A DNA stretch of 27,705 nucleotides from DATKAB01 sp964542745. Its GTDB lineage: Bacteria > Eisenbacteria > RBG-16-71-46. Below are positions 8,164 to 19,139 of the stretch, one piece after another. The notes under the pieces are model-generated. The model searched no databases. It was given only the letters and a program-made list of their open reading frames with translations, and was not told the DNA's origin. The translations under genes were made by a program, and so were the position numbers. The stretch spans positions 1 to 27,705 of the forward strand of contig CAZIVR010000044.1 in NCBI GenBank assembly GCA_964542745.1, read 5' to 3'. Within the stretch, counting starts at the first letter, position 1; each line of letters starts with the position of its first letter.

Positions 8164-9269
8164 TCAGTCCTCCGCGCCCCAGGGCACCAGCACCACCTTG
8201 CCGGCCTTGCCGGAACGCAACAGCCCGATCGCGTCGTCCACCTGCTCCATGGGCATGACGTGCGTGATGGCCGGCCGCAGGTCGAGCCGGCCCGAGCGCA
8301 GCAGGCCGTCCATCTGGTACCAGGTCTCGTACATGCGCCGCCCGATGATGCCGTGGATCGTGACGCCCTTGAAGATCACCAGCCGGTTCCAGTCGAGCTC
8401 GAAGCGCTCGCGCGGCAGTCCCAGCATCGAGAGCCGGCCGCCCATGCGGAGCGCGGCGAGGCCGTCGCGGATCGCGGTGGGGTGGCCCGACATCTCGAGA
8501 ACCCCGTCCAGCATCCGGCCCTCGGTCAGCTCGCGCACCCGCTCCGCGAAGTTCTCGCGCGAAGGATCCAACACCGCGTCCGCCTTCATCGCCCGCGCCA
8601 GCTCCAGCCGGTACGGGGAGACGTCGGTCGCGATCACCTGGGCGGCTCCCGCCGCCCGCGCCACCCCGATCGCGAAGAGGCCGATCGGACCGCAGCCGGT
8701 CACCGCGATCCGGCACGCCGAGAGATCCCCCGCGTAGGCGGTGTGCACCGCGTTCCCGAGGGGCTCCATCACGCCCTGCACCTCGAGGGGCACGTTGGAC
8801 GGGGCGCGCCACGCGTTGGTGGCGGGAACCGCGACGTACTCGGCCCACCCGCCGTTCACGTCCACCCCGAGGATCCGCGTGTTCTCGCAGACGTGCGCGT
8901 TGCCGGTGCGGCAGGCGATGCAGTGGCCGCACACGATGTGGCTCTCGCACGAGACGCGGTCGCCGACCCGCAGCTCCGAAACCCCCGCGCCCAGCTCCAC
9001 GACCTCGCCCACGAACTCGTGCCCGATGGTCACCGGGGGCTTCATGCGGCCCGAGGCCCAAGCGTCCCACTCCCAGATGTGCAAATCGGTGCCGCACACC
9101 CCGGCGCGCAGCACGCGCAGCAGGATCTCGCCCGGCCCCGCCGCGGGCACGGGCACTTCGCGGATCTCCACGCCGGGTCCGGCCGCGCCCTTCACCACGG
9201 CCCGCATGGTGGCGGCCCGCCGCGAAGCGGACGTTCGGGGTTCCGGCGCCTGGGCCGGGGTGACGCTGC

Positions 9270-9273
<4 letters not shown>
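8164..9273 (-). CDS. tdh: L-threonine 3-dehydrogenase (zinc, MDR family)
   Basis: It oxidises threonine to 2-amino-3-ketobutyrate using NAD+ and hands the unstable product to Kbl. Catalytic zinc ligands are visible at C60 (VCGTDLH) and H85-E86 (GHEFVGE). A structural-zinc cluster has C115, C118, C121 and C129. The NAD site is GCGPIG about residue 186. The start is ATG 9273, overlapping the uvrA stop as ATGA with an AGGGA Shine-Dalgarno 9 nt upstream; this adds about 22 residues (Ser/Ala/Arg-rich) before the usual family N-terminus. ATG 9207 (347 aa) gives the canonical 'MRAVVKG' start and is the alternative, but has a weaker ribosome-binding site. The neighbours kbl and gcv genes support Tdh over other MDR dehydrogenases. 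Confidence 0.94.
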
Positions 9274-12143
<2,870 letters not shown>

Positions 12144-12152
12144 GGGCACCGC

Positions 12153-12158
12153 ACTATA
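12153..12158 (-). promoter_or_regulatory. candidate -10 element upstream of uvrA
   Basis: TATAGT on the minus strand lies 9 nt before ATG 12143, in otherwise GC-rich DNA, with no convincing -35. If used, the uvrA mRNA would be nearly leaderless, which would fit the absence of a Shine-Dalgarno. No SOS (LexA) box was recognised. Weak evidence. Confidence 0.25.
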
Positions 12159-12160
12159 GC

Positions 12161-12193
12161 AGCCGCGACTCCGGGAGAAACCGGGCCGCGGCT
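12161..12193 (-). terminator. hairpin between permease 2 and uvrA
   Basis: AGCCGCG (minus) begins in the permease stop codon and pairs perfectly over 7 bp with CGCGGCT after a 19-nt loop; the loop itself can form a CCGG/CCGG inner stem. There is no U-tract, so it is at best a weak or factor-assisted terminator separating the efflux operon from uvrA. Confidence 0.4.
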
Positions 12194-13460
12194 ATTCGTA
12201 GCGCAGCGAGTCCACCGGATCGAGGCGCGACGCGCGCATGGCGGGATAGATCCCGAAGAACACGCCCACCACGGCCGAGAACGCGAGGCCGAGGATCACC
12301 GACCAGGCCGACACGTAGGTGGGAAGCGGACTGGCGGTCCGCACCAGCCACGAGATTCCCGAGCCCAGCAGCACGCCGGCGAGCCCGCCGGCCGAGGTCA
12401 GCATCACGGCCTCGACCAGGAACTGCGTGAGGATCGCCTTGCGCGGCGCGCCCAGCGCCTTGCGCACCCCGATCTCGCGGGTGCGCTCGGTCACGGCGAC
12501 CAGCATGATGTTCATCACGCCGATCCCGCCCACCAGCAGCGAGATCGAGGAGATCAGCGTCATGAGCGCCACGATGCCCCCGGTCACCGTCTGGTAGAGC
12601 GACAGGAACGCGTCGTCGGTAAAGATCGCGAAGTCGTTGAGCTTGTTGCTCGGGAGGTTCCGGCGCACGCGCAGCACGCCCGCGATCTGGCGCTGGGCCT
12701 CTTCGCTGAGTTCCGGCGTGACCGGAGTCGCGTCGAGGAACAGCTCGCCGCGCTTCGGGAACCACGGGGGCGCGTCCGGCGGGGCGCCGTAGTACTTGTC
12801 CATCAGCGAGTACGGCACGACCGCCACCTCGTCGAAATTGTTGCCGAGCATGCGGCCCTTCTTCTCGAACTCCCCGATCACCGTGAACGGCACCGTCCCG
12901 ATGTGCACGGTGCGGCCCAGCCCGCTCGCGTCGCCGAACAGCGATTCCCGGGTGTCCTTGCCGAGCACCACGACGTTGGCGCGACGCCGCACCTCCTCGG
13001 CCGTGAAGAACCGGCCGCGCTCGAGGTTCTGCCCGTGCACGATCAGGTAGTTGTCGTCGGTGCCGAACACGAACGTGATCCGGGTGCTCTTGCCGCGGTA
13101 GGACAGCTTCAGGTCCGCGAAAGGAAACTTGAACGGGGCGATCGAGCGCACGGCGGGGCAGCGCTCGAGGATCGCCTCCGCGTCCGCCATCGTGAACGCG
13201 CGGCGCTGCCGCAGGCTGTCCGGAATCCCCCCCGAGAAGTTGACGCCGGGGCGGATGCGGCGGATGTAGATGGTGTTGGTGCCGATGGTCTGGATCTGCT
13301 TCTGGAAGGAGCGCTGGAACCCGTTGATGAGCGCGACCATCCCGATCACCGTGCCCACGCCGATCACGATTCCGAGCAGGGCGAGGAACGTGCGCATCCG
13401 GTTGGCCACCAGCGCCTGCCGGGCCATGCGGAACGTCTCGCGCAGGAGGTCGAAGGTCAT
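12192..13460 (-). CDS. MacB/FtsX-type ABC transporter permease (second of tandem pair)
   Basis: A 422-aa inner-membrane permease of the MacB layout. One N-terminal membrane helix (about 20-45) is followed by a large periplasmic domain (about 50-280) and three C-terminal helices (about 290-400). After the first of the C-terminal helices comes the coupling segment ERTREIGVRKALGAPRKAILTQF, which contacts the ATPase. It ends in RASRLDPVDSLRYE, a common ending of this family. Unlike MacB itself there is no fused ATPase domain; the separate ATPase is encoded two genes upstream. It starts at ATG 13460, 3 nt after the stop of its paralogue. The two permeases share the same architecture and motifs but clearly differ in sequence, so a heterodimer is plausible. 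The substrate cannot be read from the sequence. Confidence 0.92.
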   Translation of the reverse strand: MTFDLLRETFRMARQALVANRMRTFLALLGIVIGVGTVIGMVALINGFQRSFQKQIQTIGTNTIYIRRIRPGVNFSGGIPDSLRQRRAFTMADAEAILERCPAVRSIAPFKFPFADLKLSYRGKSTRITFVFGTDDNYLIVHGQNLERGRFFTAEEVRRRANVVVLGKDTRESLFGDASGLGRTVHIGTVPFTVIGEFEKKGRMLGNNFDEVAVVPYSLMDKYYGAPPDAPPWFPKRGELFLDATPVTPELSEEAQRQIAGVLRVRRNLPSNKLNDFAIFTDDAFLSLYQTVTGGIVALMTLISSISLLVGGIGVMNIMLVAVTERTREIGVRKALGAPRKAILTQFLVEAVMLTSAGGLAGVLLGSGISWLVRTASPLPTYVSAWSVILGLAFSAVVGVFFGIYPAMRASRLDPVDSLRYE

Positions 13461-13463
13461 CGG

Positions 13464-14681
13464 TTACTCGTAGCGGAGCGACTCGATGGGGTCGAGCCGT
13501 GCGGCGCGCGAAGCCGGATAGGAGCCGAAGAAGATGCCGACGAGGCTCGACATCACGATCCCGAGCAGGATGGACGGCAGGTTCACGGCCGCCGGCAGGG
13601 GTGAGACGGCCCCCACCAGCAGGGCCAGCCCGATGCCCAGCAAAATCCCGATGCCGCCTCCCGCCAGCGACAGCGTGGTGGCTTCGACCAGGAACTGGGT
13701 GAGGATGTCGCGCCGGCGGGCGCCGAGCGCCTTGCGGATCCCGATCTCACGGGTCCGTTCCGTCACCGACACCAGCATGATGTTCATGATCACGATCCCT
13801 CCCACGAACAGGGAGATCGCGGCGACGCCGATCGTCACGACGTAAATCCCGCCCGTGAGGTTCCGGTAGAGGTCCAGGTAGGCCTCCGAGGCGGTGATGC
13901 CGAAGTTGTCGGGCTGCCCCGGACGCAGGTTCCGGCGTCCCCGGAGGATGTTGCGCGCCTCCTGCTGGGCGAGCGGCAGCGACGCCTGGTCCACGCTCTT
14001 GACGGAAATGCTCACCGAGCCCCGCTCCGCCATGAGCTTCTGGAAGGTGCGCACCGGGATGGTCGCGAAGCGGTCCTGGCTCTGGCCGAAGACCTTGCCC
14101 TTCGCCTTCGTGACGCCGACCACCTCGAAGCGGTACGCGCCGATGCGGAGCGGCTTCCCGATCGGGTCCATGCCGGGGAAGAGCTCCTCGACCACCTCGG
14201 GACCGATCACGCACACCATCTGCCGCCGCGAATCGTCGAGCTCGCCCAGGTGCCGCCCCTGCTCGATCGCCAGGTCGTCCACGAGGTCGTAGCCCGCGCC
14301 ACGCCCCCGGATGTCCACCGCGCGCAGGTCCCGGTTCCGGTACGAAACCGGCAGCCGCGTGCCGAGCTGCGCCACGACCAGCGACGCGTGGCGAACGCCC
14401 CGGCGCAGGGCGTCGGCGTCCTCCAGCGTGACGATGGGGCGCCGCATCGCCTCCTCCCACGCCTCCTGGCTGGTGACCAGGCCTTCGCGGTCCACGAGGA
14501 AGACGTTGGCGCCCGCGTTGAGGAGCTTGTCGGAAACGAAGCGGTTCATCCCCTCCACGAAGGAGATGACGGCGATCACCGACGCGACGCCGATGATGGT
14601 GCCCAGCAGCGTCAGGAACGAGCGGAGCTTGTTCGCCCGGATCGCCCCGAGGGCGATGCCGATGCTCTCCCGGAGGTTCAT
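13464..14681 (-). CDS. MacB/FtsX-type ABC transporter permease (first of tandem pair)
   Basis: A 405-aa paralogue of the following permease, with the same order: N-terminal helix (about 18-43), periplasmic MacB-like domain, three C-terminal helices, and coupling segment ERTREIGIRKALGARRRDILTQF. It ends in RAARLDPIESLRYE. The start ATG 14681 overlaps the ATPase stop (ATGA, 4 nt), coupling ATPase and permease synthesis. Family members (MacB, LolCE, FtsX, BceB-like) use a mechanotransmission mechanism rather than transmembrane pumping, driving periplasmic or outer-membrane events. With a TolC and an adaptor beside it, MacAB-TolC-like export of peptides, lipids or antibiotics is the best guess. 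Confidence 0.93.
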   Translation of the reverse strand: MNLRESIGIALGAIRANKLRSFLTLLGTIIGVASVIAVISFVEGMNRFVSDKLLNAGANVFLVDREGLVTSQEAWEEAMRRPIVTLEDADALRRGVRHASLVVAQLGTRLPVSYRNRDLRAVDIRGRGAGYDLVDDLAIEQGRHLGELDDSRRQMVCVIGPEVVEELFPGMDPIGKPLRIGAYRFEVVGVTKAKGKVFGQSQDRFATIPVRTFQKLMAERGSVSISVKSVDQASLPLAQQEARNILRGRRNLRPGQPDNFGITASEAYLDLYRNLTGGIYVVTIGVAAISLFVGGIVIMNIMLVSVTERTREIGIRKALGARRRDILTQFLVEATTLSLAGGGIGILLGIGLALLVGAVSPLPAAVNLPSILLGIVMSSLVGIFFGSYPASRAARLDPIESLRYE

Positions 14682-15376
14682 GCGTGCGCCCGGGAGCTTT
14701 CCTGGCGCACGTCGCTCTCGATCTTGCCGTCGCGCATGCGCACCACCCGGCGGGCGTGCGCCGCGATGTCGGCCTCGTGCGTCACGAGGATCACCGTGTT
14801 GCCCCCGCGCCAGATGCGCTCGAAGGCCGCCATGATCTCCTCGCCGGTGGCCGTGTCGAGGTTCCCGGTCGGTTCGTCGGCGAGGATGATGCTCGGCCGG
14901 TTGACGAGCGCGCGGGCGATGGCGACGCGCTGGCGCTGTCCGCCCGAGAGCTCGTTGGGCCGGTGCTTCATGCGGTCGCCGAGCCCCACCGTCTCGAGCG
15001 CCTCGATCGCGCGCCGCCGGCGTTCCTCGTGCCGCAGCCCGGCGTAGACGAGCGGCAGCTCGACGTTGTGCAGGGCGTCGGCCCGCGCCAGCAGGTTGAA
15101 GGTCTGGAACACGAAACCGATCTCCTGGTTTCGGATGCGCGCCAGCTCGTCGTCACCGAGCTTGCCGATCTCCTGGCCCTTGAGCCGGTAGGAGCCGCTG
15201 GTGGGCGTGTCGAGGCAGCCGAGGATGTTCATGAGGGTTGACTTGCCCGACCCGGAGGGCCCCATGATCGCCACGTACTCGTTGGGTTCGATGTCGAGGC
15301 TCACGCCGTCCAGCGCGTGCACCTTCTCCTCTCCCACCTCGTACGTGCGGACCAGGTCGCGGAACTGGATGAGCAT
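14678..15376 (-). CDS. MacB/LolD-type ABC transporter ATP-binding protein
   Basis: A 232-aa cytosolic ATPase that powers the adjacent permeases. Walker A GPSGSGKST is at 39-47, the Q-loop Gln at about 91 (FVFQTFNLL), the signature LSGGQRQRVAIARA from 143, Walker B ILADEPTGNLD with DE at about 167-168, and the switch His at about 200 (VTHE). The DEPTGNLD form and length are those of the MacB/LolD/FtsE subfamily. It starts at ATG 15376, 8 nt after the adaptor gene, and its stop overlaps the first permease. Longer readings of this frame upstream are shadows over the adaptor gene. Confidence 0.95.
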   Translation of the reverse strand: MLIQFRDLVRTYEVGEEKVHALDGVSLDIEPNEYVAIMGPSGSGKSTLMNILGCLDTPTSGSYRLKGQEIGKLGDDELARIRNQEIGFVFQTFNLLARADALHNVELPLVYAGLRHEERRRRAIEALETVGLGDRMKHRPNELSGGQRQRVAIARALVNRPSIILADEPTGNLDTATGEEIMAAFERIWRGGNTVILVTHEADIAAHARRVVRMRDGKIESDVRQESSRAHA

Positions 15377-15384
15377 CGCGTCGC

Positions 15385-16674
15385 CTAGCGGCGCCCGCCG
15401 CGCGCACCCGAGGCCTCGGGCTTCACCTTGGCCCCCGGCTTCAGCTCGCGCAGCGCCTTGTAGGGTCCGGAGACGACCTGCTCGCCCTCCTTCACCTCGC
15501 CCATCACCTCGATCATGGTCTCGCTCGCGATGCCGGTCTTGACCGGAACGAAGGTCGCCACGCCGTCCTTCACGACGAACACCCCGGTGATCTCCTTCGA
15601 GCGGCGGCCGGCCGTGTCGGCGTCGGCCGAGGACGCGGTCGCGCTCCCGCGCCCGCGCCGCTCCTTGCCCTTGCGGGCCGCGCGGTCCAGCTCGTCCTGG
15701 GTCCGCACCACCACCGCCTGGATCGGGATGGCCCGCGTCCTTTCGTGGGTGGCGGTTTCGATCTCGACGTCCGCGGTCATGCCGGGGCGGACCTGGGGCA
15801 CGTTCGTGTCGAACACCACCTCGACCTCGAAGTTGGTCTGACCCTCCACCGCCGAGGTGAGCGAGCGCTTGGCCGTGTTCCCGATCTCCGTCACGCGGCC
15901 GGGAAAGGTGGTGTCGGGGATGGCGTCCACCGAGATCTTCGCCTTCTGGCCGAGGCGCATGTCCACCACGTCGGTCTCGTCCACGTCGGCCTTCACCACC
16001 ATGCGCGACAGGTCCGAGACAATCAGGATCTGGGTCCCCGGGTTGTTCATGGTGCCCGTGATCACGATCTCGCCCTGCTCGACGTTGAGGGCGCTCACCA
16101 CGCCGTCGAACGGGGCCACGAAGCGGCACTTCCCGAGGTTGTCCTGCGCCGCGTCCAGCGCGGCCGAGGCGCGCGCCACGTCCTCGCCCGCCGTGGCGAT
16201 CGCGACGCGGGCCGACTCGTAGTTGCTGGTGGCCTGGTCCCACTCGGCCTGCGACAGGAGCCGCTGCTCGAAGAGCGCCCGCTGGCGGCTGTAGTTGGCG
16301 TCGGCCACCCGCATGGTGGATTGGGCGTCCCGCTGGCGCGCCTGCGCCGAGGCCAGTGCCGCGCGGGCCTGGTTGTAGCTCGCGCGGTACTGCGTGTCGT
16401 CGAGCTGCAGCATCAGGTCGCCCTTCCGGACCTGGTCGCCTTCCTTCACGAGGAGACGAACCACCTTGCCCGGAATGTCGGCGCTGATCTTGACCTGCGT
16501 GCGCGGCTCGATCTTGCCCGGGGCCCGGACCCGGGCGGTGACGTCCTCCACGCGCACGCGCGCCATCTGCACCGATTCCACCCGGCCCCGGGATCGCGAA
16601 ACCGCCTGGAGCGCGATCAACGCCACCAGGACGACCGCGGCCAGGCCGATCCACAGGACTTTCTTGTTCTTCAT
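15385..16674 (-). CDS. HlyD/MacA-type periplasmic adaptor subunit
   Basis: A 429-aa membrane-fusion protein bridging the inner-membrane ABC complex to a TolC channel. A short basic N-terminus and one membrane anchor (about 6-24) precede a biotinyl-lipoyl-like half motif (about 62-93, ISADIPGKVVRLLVKEGDQVRKGD). A helical hairpin (about 95-180) follows, then the second lipoyl half (about 184-206, APFDGVVSALNVEQGE) and beta-barrel and membrane-proximal domains. An Arg/Ser/Ala-rich low-complexity insertion at about 331-360 interrupts the membrane-proximal domain and is unusual. It starts 25 nt after the TolC-like gene. The gene order with a MacB-type ATPase and permeases points to a MacA-like role rather than an RND adaptor. 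Confidence 0.94.
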   Translation of the reverse strand: MKNKKVLWIGLAAVVLVALIALQAVSRSRGRVESVQMARVRVEDVTARVRAPGKIEPRTQVKISADIPGKVVRLLVKEGDQVRKGDLMLQLDDTQYRASYNQARAALASAQARQRDAQSTMRVADANYSRQRALFEQRLLSQAEWDQATSNYESARVAIATAGEDVARASAALDAAQDNLGKCRFVAPFDGVVSALNVEQGEIVITGTMNNPGTQILIVSDLSRMVVKADVDETDVVDMRLGQKAKISVDAIPDTTFPGRVTEIGNTAKRSLTSAVEGQTNFEVEVVFDTNVPQVRPGMTADVEIETATHERTRAIPIQAVVVRTQDELDRAARKGKERRGRGSATASSADADTAGRRSKEITGVFVVKDGVATFVPVKTGIASETMIEVMGEVKEGEQVVSGPYKALRELKPGAKVKPEASGARGGRR

Positions 16675-16699
16675 GGGTGCGCCGTCCTTCCGTTCGCGC

Positions 16700-18133
16700 C
16701 TATTCGCTGCGGCCGCGGACCCGGTCCAGCTGGGCCTCCGCGACCCGGATGCCCGCCAGCGCGGACACCGCGTCGCTCTGCGCGCGCTGCAGCTGGACCT
16801 GCGCGTCGATCAGGTCCAGGATCGTCGCCGATCCCACGTTGTATTTCTGCTGGGTGAGTTTCAGGTTCTCTTCGGCCGAGCCCACCGCCTGGCGCGACAC
16901 CTCGTCCTGCGCCACCGCCTGCCGGTAGAGCAGCACGGCCTGGTGGACCTGCGCGTCGAGGTTGCGCCACAGGGCGTCCCGGGCCTCGTCGGCCCGCTGC
17001 ACGCGCGCCTGCGCGGTGGCGATGCGGGATTCGGTCGCCATGCCCGTGAAGATCGGCAGGGTCAGCGCGATCGAGGCGCTCCACGAACGGTCGCTGCCGT
17101 TGCGGCCGGAGCTCACCGGATCCGTCACCGTTCCGTTGAGGATCTGCACGGGAATGACCCGGCCCGGCGCCGTGGCGACGCTGTCGTAGGTGATGTACTC
17201 GCCGAACGTGCCGTAGGTCTTCTGGCTGAACGAGCTCTTCGCGTCGAAGGTCATGCTGCCGCGCACCGTCAGGGCGGGAAGCCGGGACAGGTTGGCGGCG
17301 CGCAGCGAGGCGCGCGCGGCGCGCCGCTCCGCGTCGGCCGCCTTGAGGTCGGGACGGGCGGAGGCCGCCTCGGCGAGCAGGGCCGCCTCGTCCACCTCGA
17401 GGACTCGGGCCGCGAGCGTGGTGTCCACCTCACCCATGTCCTGCTCGCGGATGCCGAGAATCTGCGACAGGGAGATGCGCTGGTTGGTCACGGCCTGCGA
17501 GGCGCGCAGGGAGTCCAGCTGGCTCTGCGACGCGCGCACCTGGGCCTTGAGCAGGTCGCTGCGGGAGACCGAGCCGACCTCGAAGAGCGCGCGGACCCTC
17601 CGCTCGTCGTCGCGCGCGAGCCGGAGCGCGCTCGAGGCCACGTCCGCCAGCCGCAGGGCGCGCACCACCTCGTAGAACTGCTGGCGGGTGGCGAAGGCCA
17701 CGTCCTGCCGGGTGCTCTGCTGCTGGAGGCGCGACGCCTTCAGCCCGGTGCGGGCCGACAGCATCGCCTGGAGCCCCGAGAGATCCAGCACCGACCACGA
17801 CCCGGAGACCGAAGGGGTGGTCGAGTAGCGCTCGTCGTCGGTGCGGTTGGAGGGCGTCACCAGGGTGCCGAAGAGCTGGTTGCCCTCGTTGCCTTCCGAG
17901 CGGCTGCCGTCGCGCGAGATCCCCGCCGAGACGCTGGGCAGGACCCTCGAATAGGCGCCGTAGAGCCCGGCGCGCGCCTCCAGCACGCCCGCGCGGGCCT
18001 GCACGACGCTTCCGTTCCTCTGAAGTGCGATCTCCACCGCGCGTTCGGCGGTGAGCACTTCCGCGCCGGCGGGCGACGCCATCGCGAACACGATCCCCAG
18101 TCCCGCCAACACCCGAGCCAGCTCGATCCTCAT
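16700..18133 (-). CDS. TolC-family outer membrane efflux protein
   Basis: A 477-aa protein with a clear Sec signal (MRIELARVLAGLG...ASPAGA, predicted cut at about residue 24). Two TolC/OEP repeats of long amphipathic helices with intervening beta strands follow; the second half carries the usual SALTLPIFTG-type strand and a KYNVGSATILDLIDAQVQL-like helix seen in TolC homologues. It would form the outer-membrane channel and periplasmic tunnel for the downstream adaptor and ABC proteins. It starts at ATG 18133, supported by a strong GGAGG Shine-Dalgarno 6 nt upstream; longer upstream readings overlap the YIP1 gene. A stable hairpin lies immediately before the Shine-Dalgarno. Confidence 0.94.
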   Translation of the reverse strand: MRIELARVLAGLGIVFAMASPAGAEVLTAERAVEIALQRNGSVVQARAGVLEARAGLYGAYSRVLPSVSAGISRDGSRSEGNEGNQLFGTLVTPSNRTDDERYSTTPSVSGSWSVLDLSGLQAMLSARTGLKASRLQQQSTRQDVAFATRQQFYEVVRALRLADVASSALRLARDDERRVRALFEVGSVSRSDLLKAQVRASQSQLDSLRASQAVTNQRISLSQILGIREQDMGEVDTTLAARVLEVDEAALLAEAASARPDLKAADAERRAARASLRAANLSRLPALTVRGSMTFDAKSSFSQKTYGTFGEYITYDSVATAPGRVIPVQILNGTVTDPVSSGRNGSDRSWSASIALTLPIFTGMATESRIATAQARVQRADEARDALWRNLDAQVHQAVLLYRQAVAQDEVSRQAVGSAEENLKLTQQKYNVGSATILDLIDAQVQLQRAQSDAVSALAGIRVAEAQLDRVRGRSE

Positions 18134-18152
18134 CCTCTTCCTCCACGAGTGA

Positions 18153-18176
18153 CGCGCCGCCCCGGAGGGCGGCGTG
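18153..18176 (-). promoter_or_regulatory. hairpin just upstream of the TolC-like gene's Shine-Dalgarno
   Basis: A perfect 8-bp GC stem (CGCCGCCC / GGGCGGCG, 18155-18174) with a 4-nt loop extends by a G-U and a G-C pair. It sits in the 92-nt gap after the YIP1 gene, about 8 nt before the Shine-Dalgarno. It lacks a U-tract, so it is more likely an mRNA stability or translation element than an intrinsic terminator. The adjacent 18181-18225 segment is the least GC-rich part of the gap and may hold a promoter, but I see no consensus boxes. Confidence 0.4.
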
Positions 18177-18225
18177 CCCGCTACTACGCAACGAGTACGA
18201 CCAGGTTTCACACGTATCACGCCGG

Positions 18226-18984
18226 TCAGGCGCCGGGCGAGAACAGCGCGGCGAGCGCCGCGAAGCAGAGCCAGAGGGCCACGTTCACGGAAGCGACGGT
18301 CCAGGCGACCCGCTTGCGGGGGAGGCCCGAGAGCGCCGAAGCCCCGAGGATGGTGACCACCAGCGCCCAGATCGAGAAGGGCCCCAGGAAGTCCAGGAAC
18401 ACCGTGAGCCCCCGGAGCAGCCGCGAGGGGGTCTCCGGCTCCGGGACGAACGCCCCGAGGCCGACGTGCACGCCCTGCATGGTCTCCCGGACCCACGCCA
18501 GCACGAAAAAGAGCATCTGGCCCGGCAGAGTCACCAGCGCGCTCCACCCCGTGACCTCGAGCGCGAGGCGGAACCGGAGCTTCCCACCCAGCAGGAACCC
18601 CACCGCGAACGCGAGTGCTCCCGCCGAAACCAGGAAGGCGAGGAAGATCACGACGGTCTGCTGGGCCGCCACCAGCGTGCGACCCAGCGTGCCGGTCATG
18701 AACCGTTCGGCCGCCGCCGCCTGCTCCGCCCCCATCTGGCCGTCCGCCACCTGCCGGTCGAAGGTCTCGAGCATGGTCGGAACGATGGCCCGGTCGTGGA
18801 CCGCCAGCACTCCGACGGCCATGAGGCCGAGGAACAGCAGGACCGGAAACCACCACTGGGACCTCGACTCGAGCCCCTCCCACGCCTCCGCGGGCCGGGC
18901 GAAGACCGCCACGGCGCGACCGAGGAGCGAAAGGGACCGGGGAGGTTCGGAGACTGGAGGGGGCGTTTCTGCGGCGAGGTTCAT
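18226..18984 (-). CDS. YIP1-family integral membrane protein
   Basis: A 252-aa protein. A Pro-rich cytosolic N-terminus (about 1-20) is followed by RAVAVFARPAEAWEGLESRSQWWFPVLLFLGLM, the typical entry of bacterial YIP1-family proteins (F..P..a...i...p.w..p). About five membrane helices follow (about 45-62, 112-135, 145-165, 190-212, 225-247). Function in bacteria is unknown; family members are often found beside efflux and envelope genes. The start ATG 18984 has a GGGAG Shine-Dalgarno 6 nt upstream. It lies 92 nt before the TolC-like gene in the same direction and is likely the first gene of the efflux operon. A promoter-like element and an inverted repeat lie just upstream. Confidence 0.82.
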   Translation of the reverse strand: MNLAAETPPPVSEPPRSLSLLGRAVAVFARPAEAWEGLESRSQWWFPVLLFLGLMAVGVLAVHDRAIVPTMLETFDRQVADGQMGAEQAAAAERFMTGTLGRTLVAAQQTVVIFLAFLVSAGALAFAVGFLLGGKLRFRLALEVTGWSALVTLPGQMLFFVLAWVRETMQGVHVGLGAFVPEPETPSRLLRGLTVFLDFLGPFSIWALVVTILGASALSGLPRKRVAWTVASVNVALWLCFAALAALFSPGA

Positions 18985-19017
18985 GGCTGCTCCCGGGGGC
19001 AGGGGGACCCAACGCAA

Positions 19018-19045
19018 ACGAGCGGAGCCTATGGACCCCGCTCGT
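19018..19045. repeat. 8-bp perfect inverted repeat over the YIP1 promoter
   Basis: ACGAGCGG (19018-19025) and CCGCTCGT (19038-19045) form a perfect inverted repeat with a 12-nt spacer. It covers the predicted -10 box of the YIP1/efflux promoter, as an operator for a dimeric repressor would. On the minus strand the second arm is followed by TTT, so a weak intrinsic terminator for the upstream tonB transcript is the other reading. Confidence 0.5.
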
Positions 19046-19055
19046 CGCGAGTCAA
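19026..19055 (-). promoter_or_regulatory. sigma-70-like promoter for the YIP1/efflux operon
   Basis: Minus-strand TTGACT (19055-19050) and TAGGCT (19031-19026) are spaced by 18 nt; the -35 matches 5 of 6 bases, the -10 only 3. The predicted start near 19019 leaves a leader of about 35 nt with a good Shine-Dalgarno. The same box pattern (TTGAC-, N18, TAGRCT) appears before the PstS-like gene. Confidence 0.45.
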
Positions 19056-19099
19056 CTTCGCGCCACGGGCGCGGAGGATCGCTCCCCCGGCGCGGCGTG

Positions 19100-19115
19100 C
19101 GGCCTCGACAGGCCG
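19100..19115 (-). terminator. hairpin after tonB
   Basis: CGGCCT / AGGCCG pair over 6 bp with a 4-nt loop, about 25 nt past the tonB stop, in the 155-nt gap before the YIP1 gene. No U-tract follows. It is a possible transcript-end structure; weak. Confidence 0.3.
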
Positions 19116-19139
19116 GGTCGCCCCGGCCCCGGAGCCGCG

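Noticed and set aside
12150..12191. LexA/SOS box upstream of uvrA
   Set aside because: No CTG-N10-CAG or Gram-positive-type box is visible; only a TATAGT and a hairpin.
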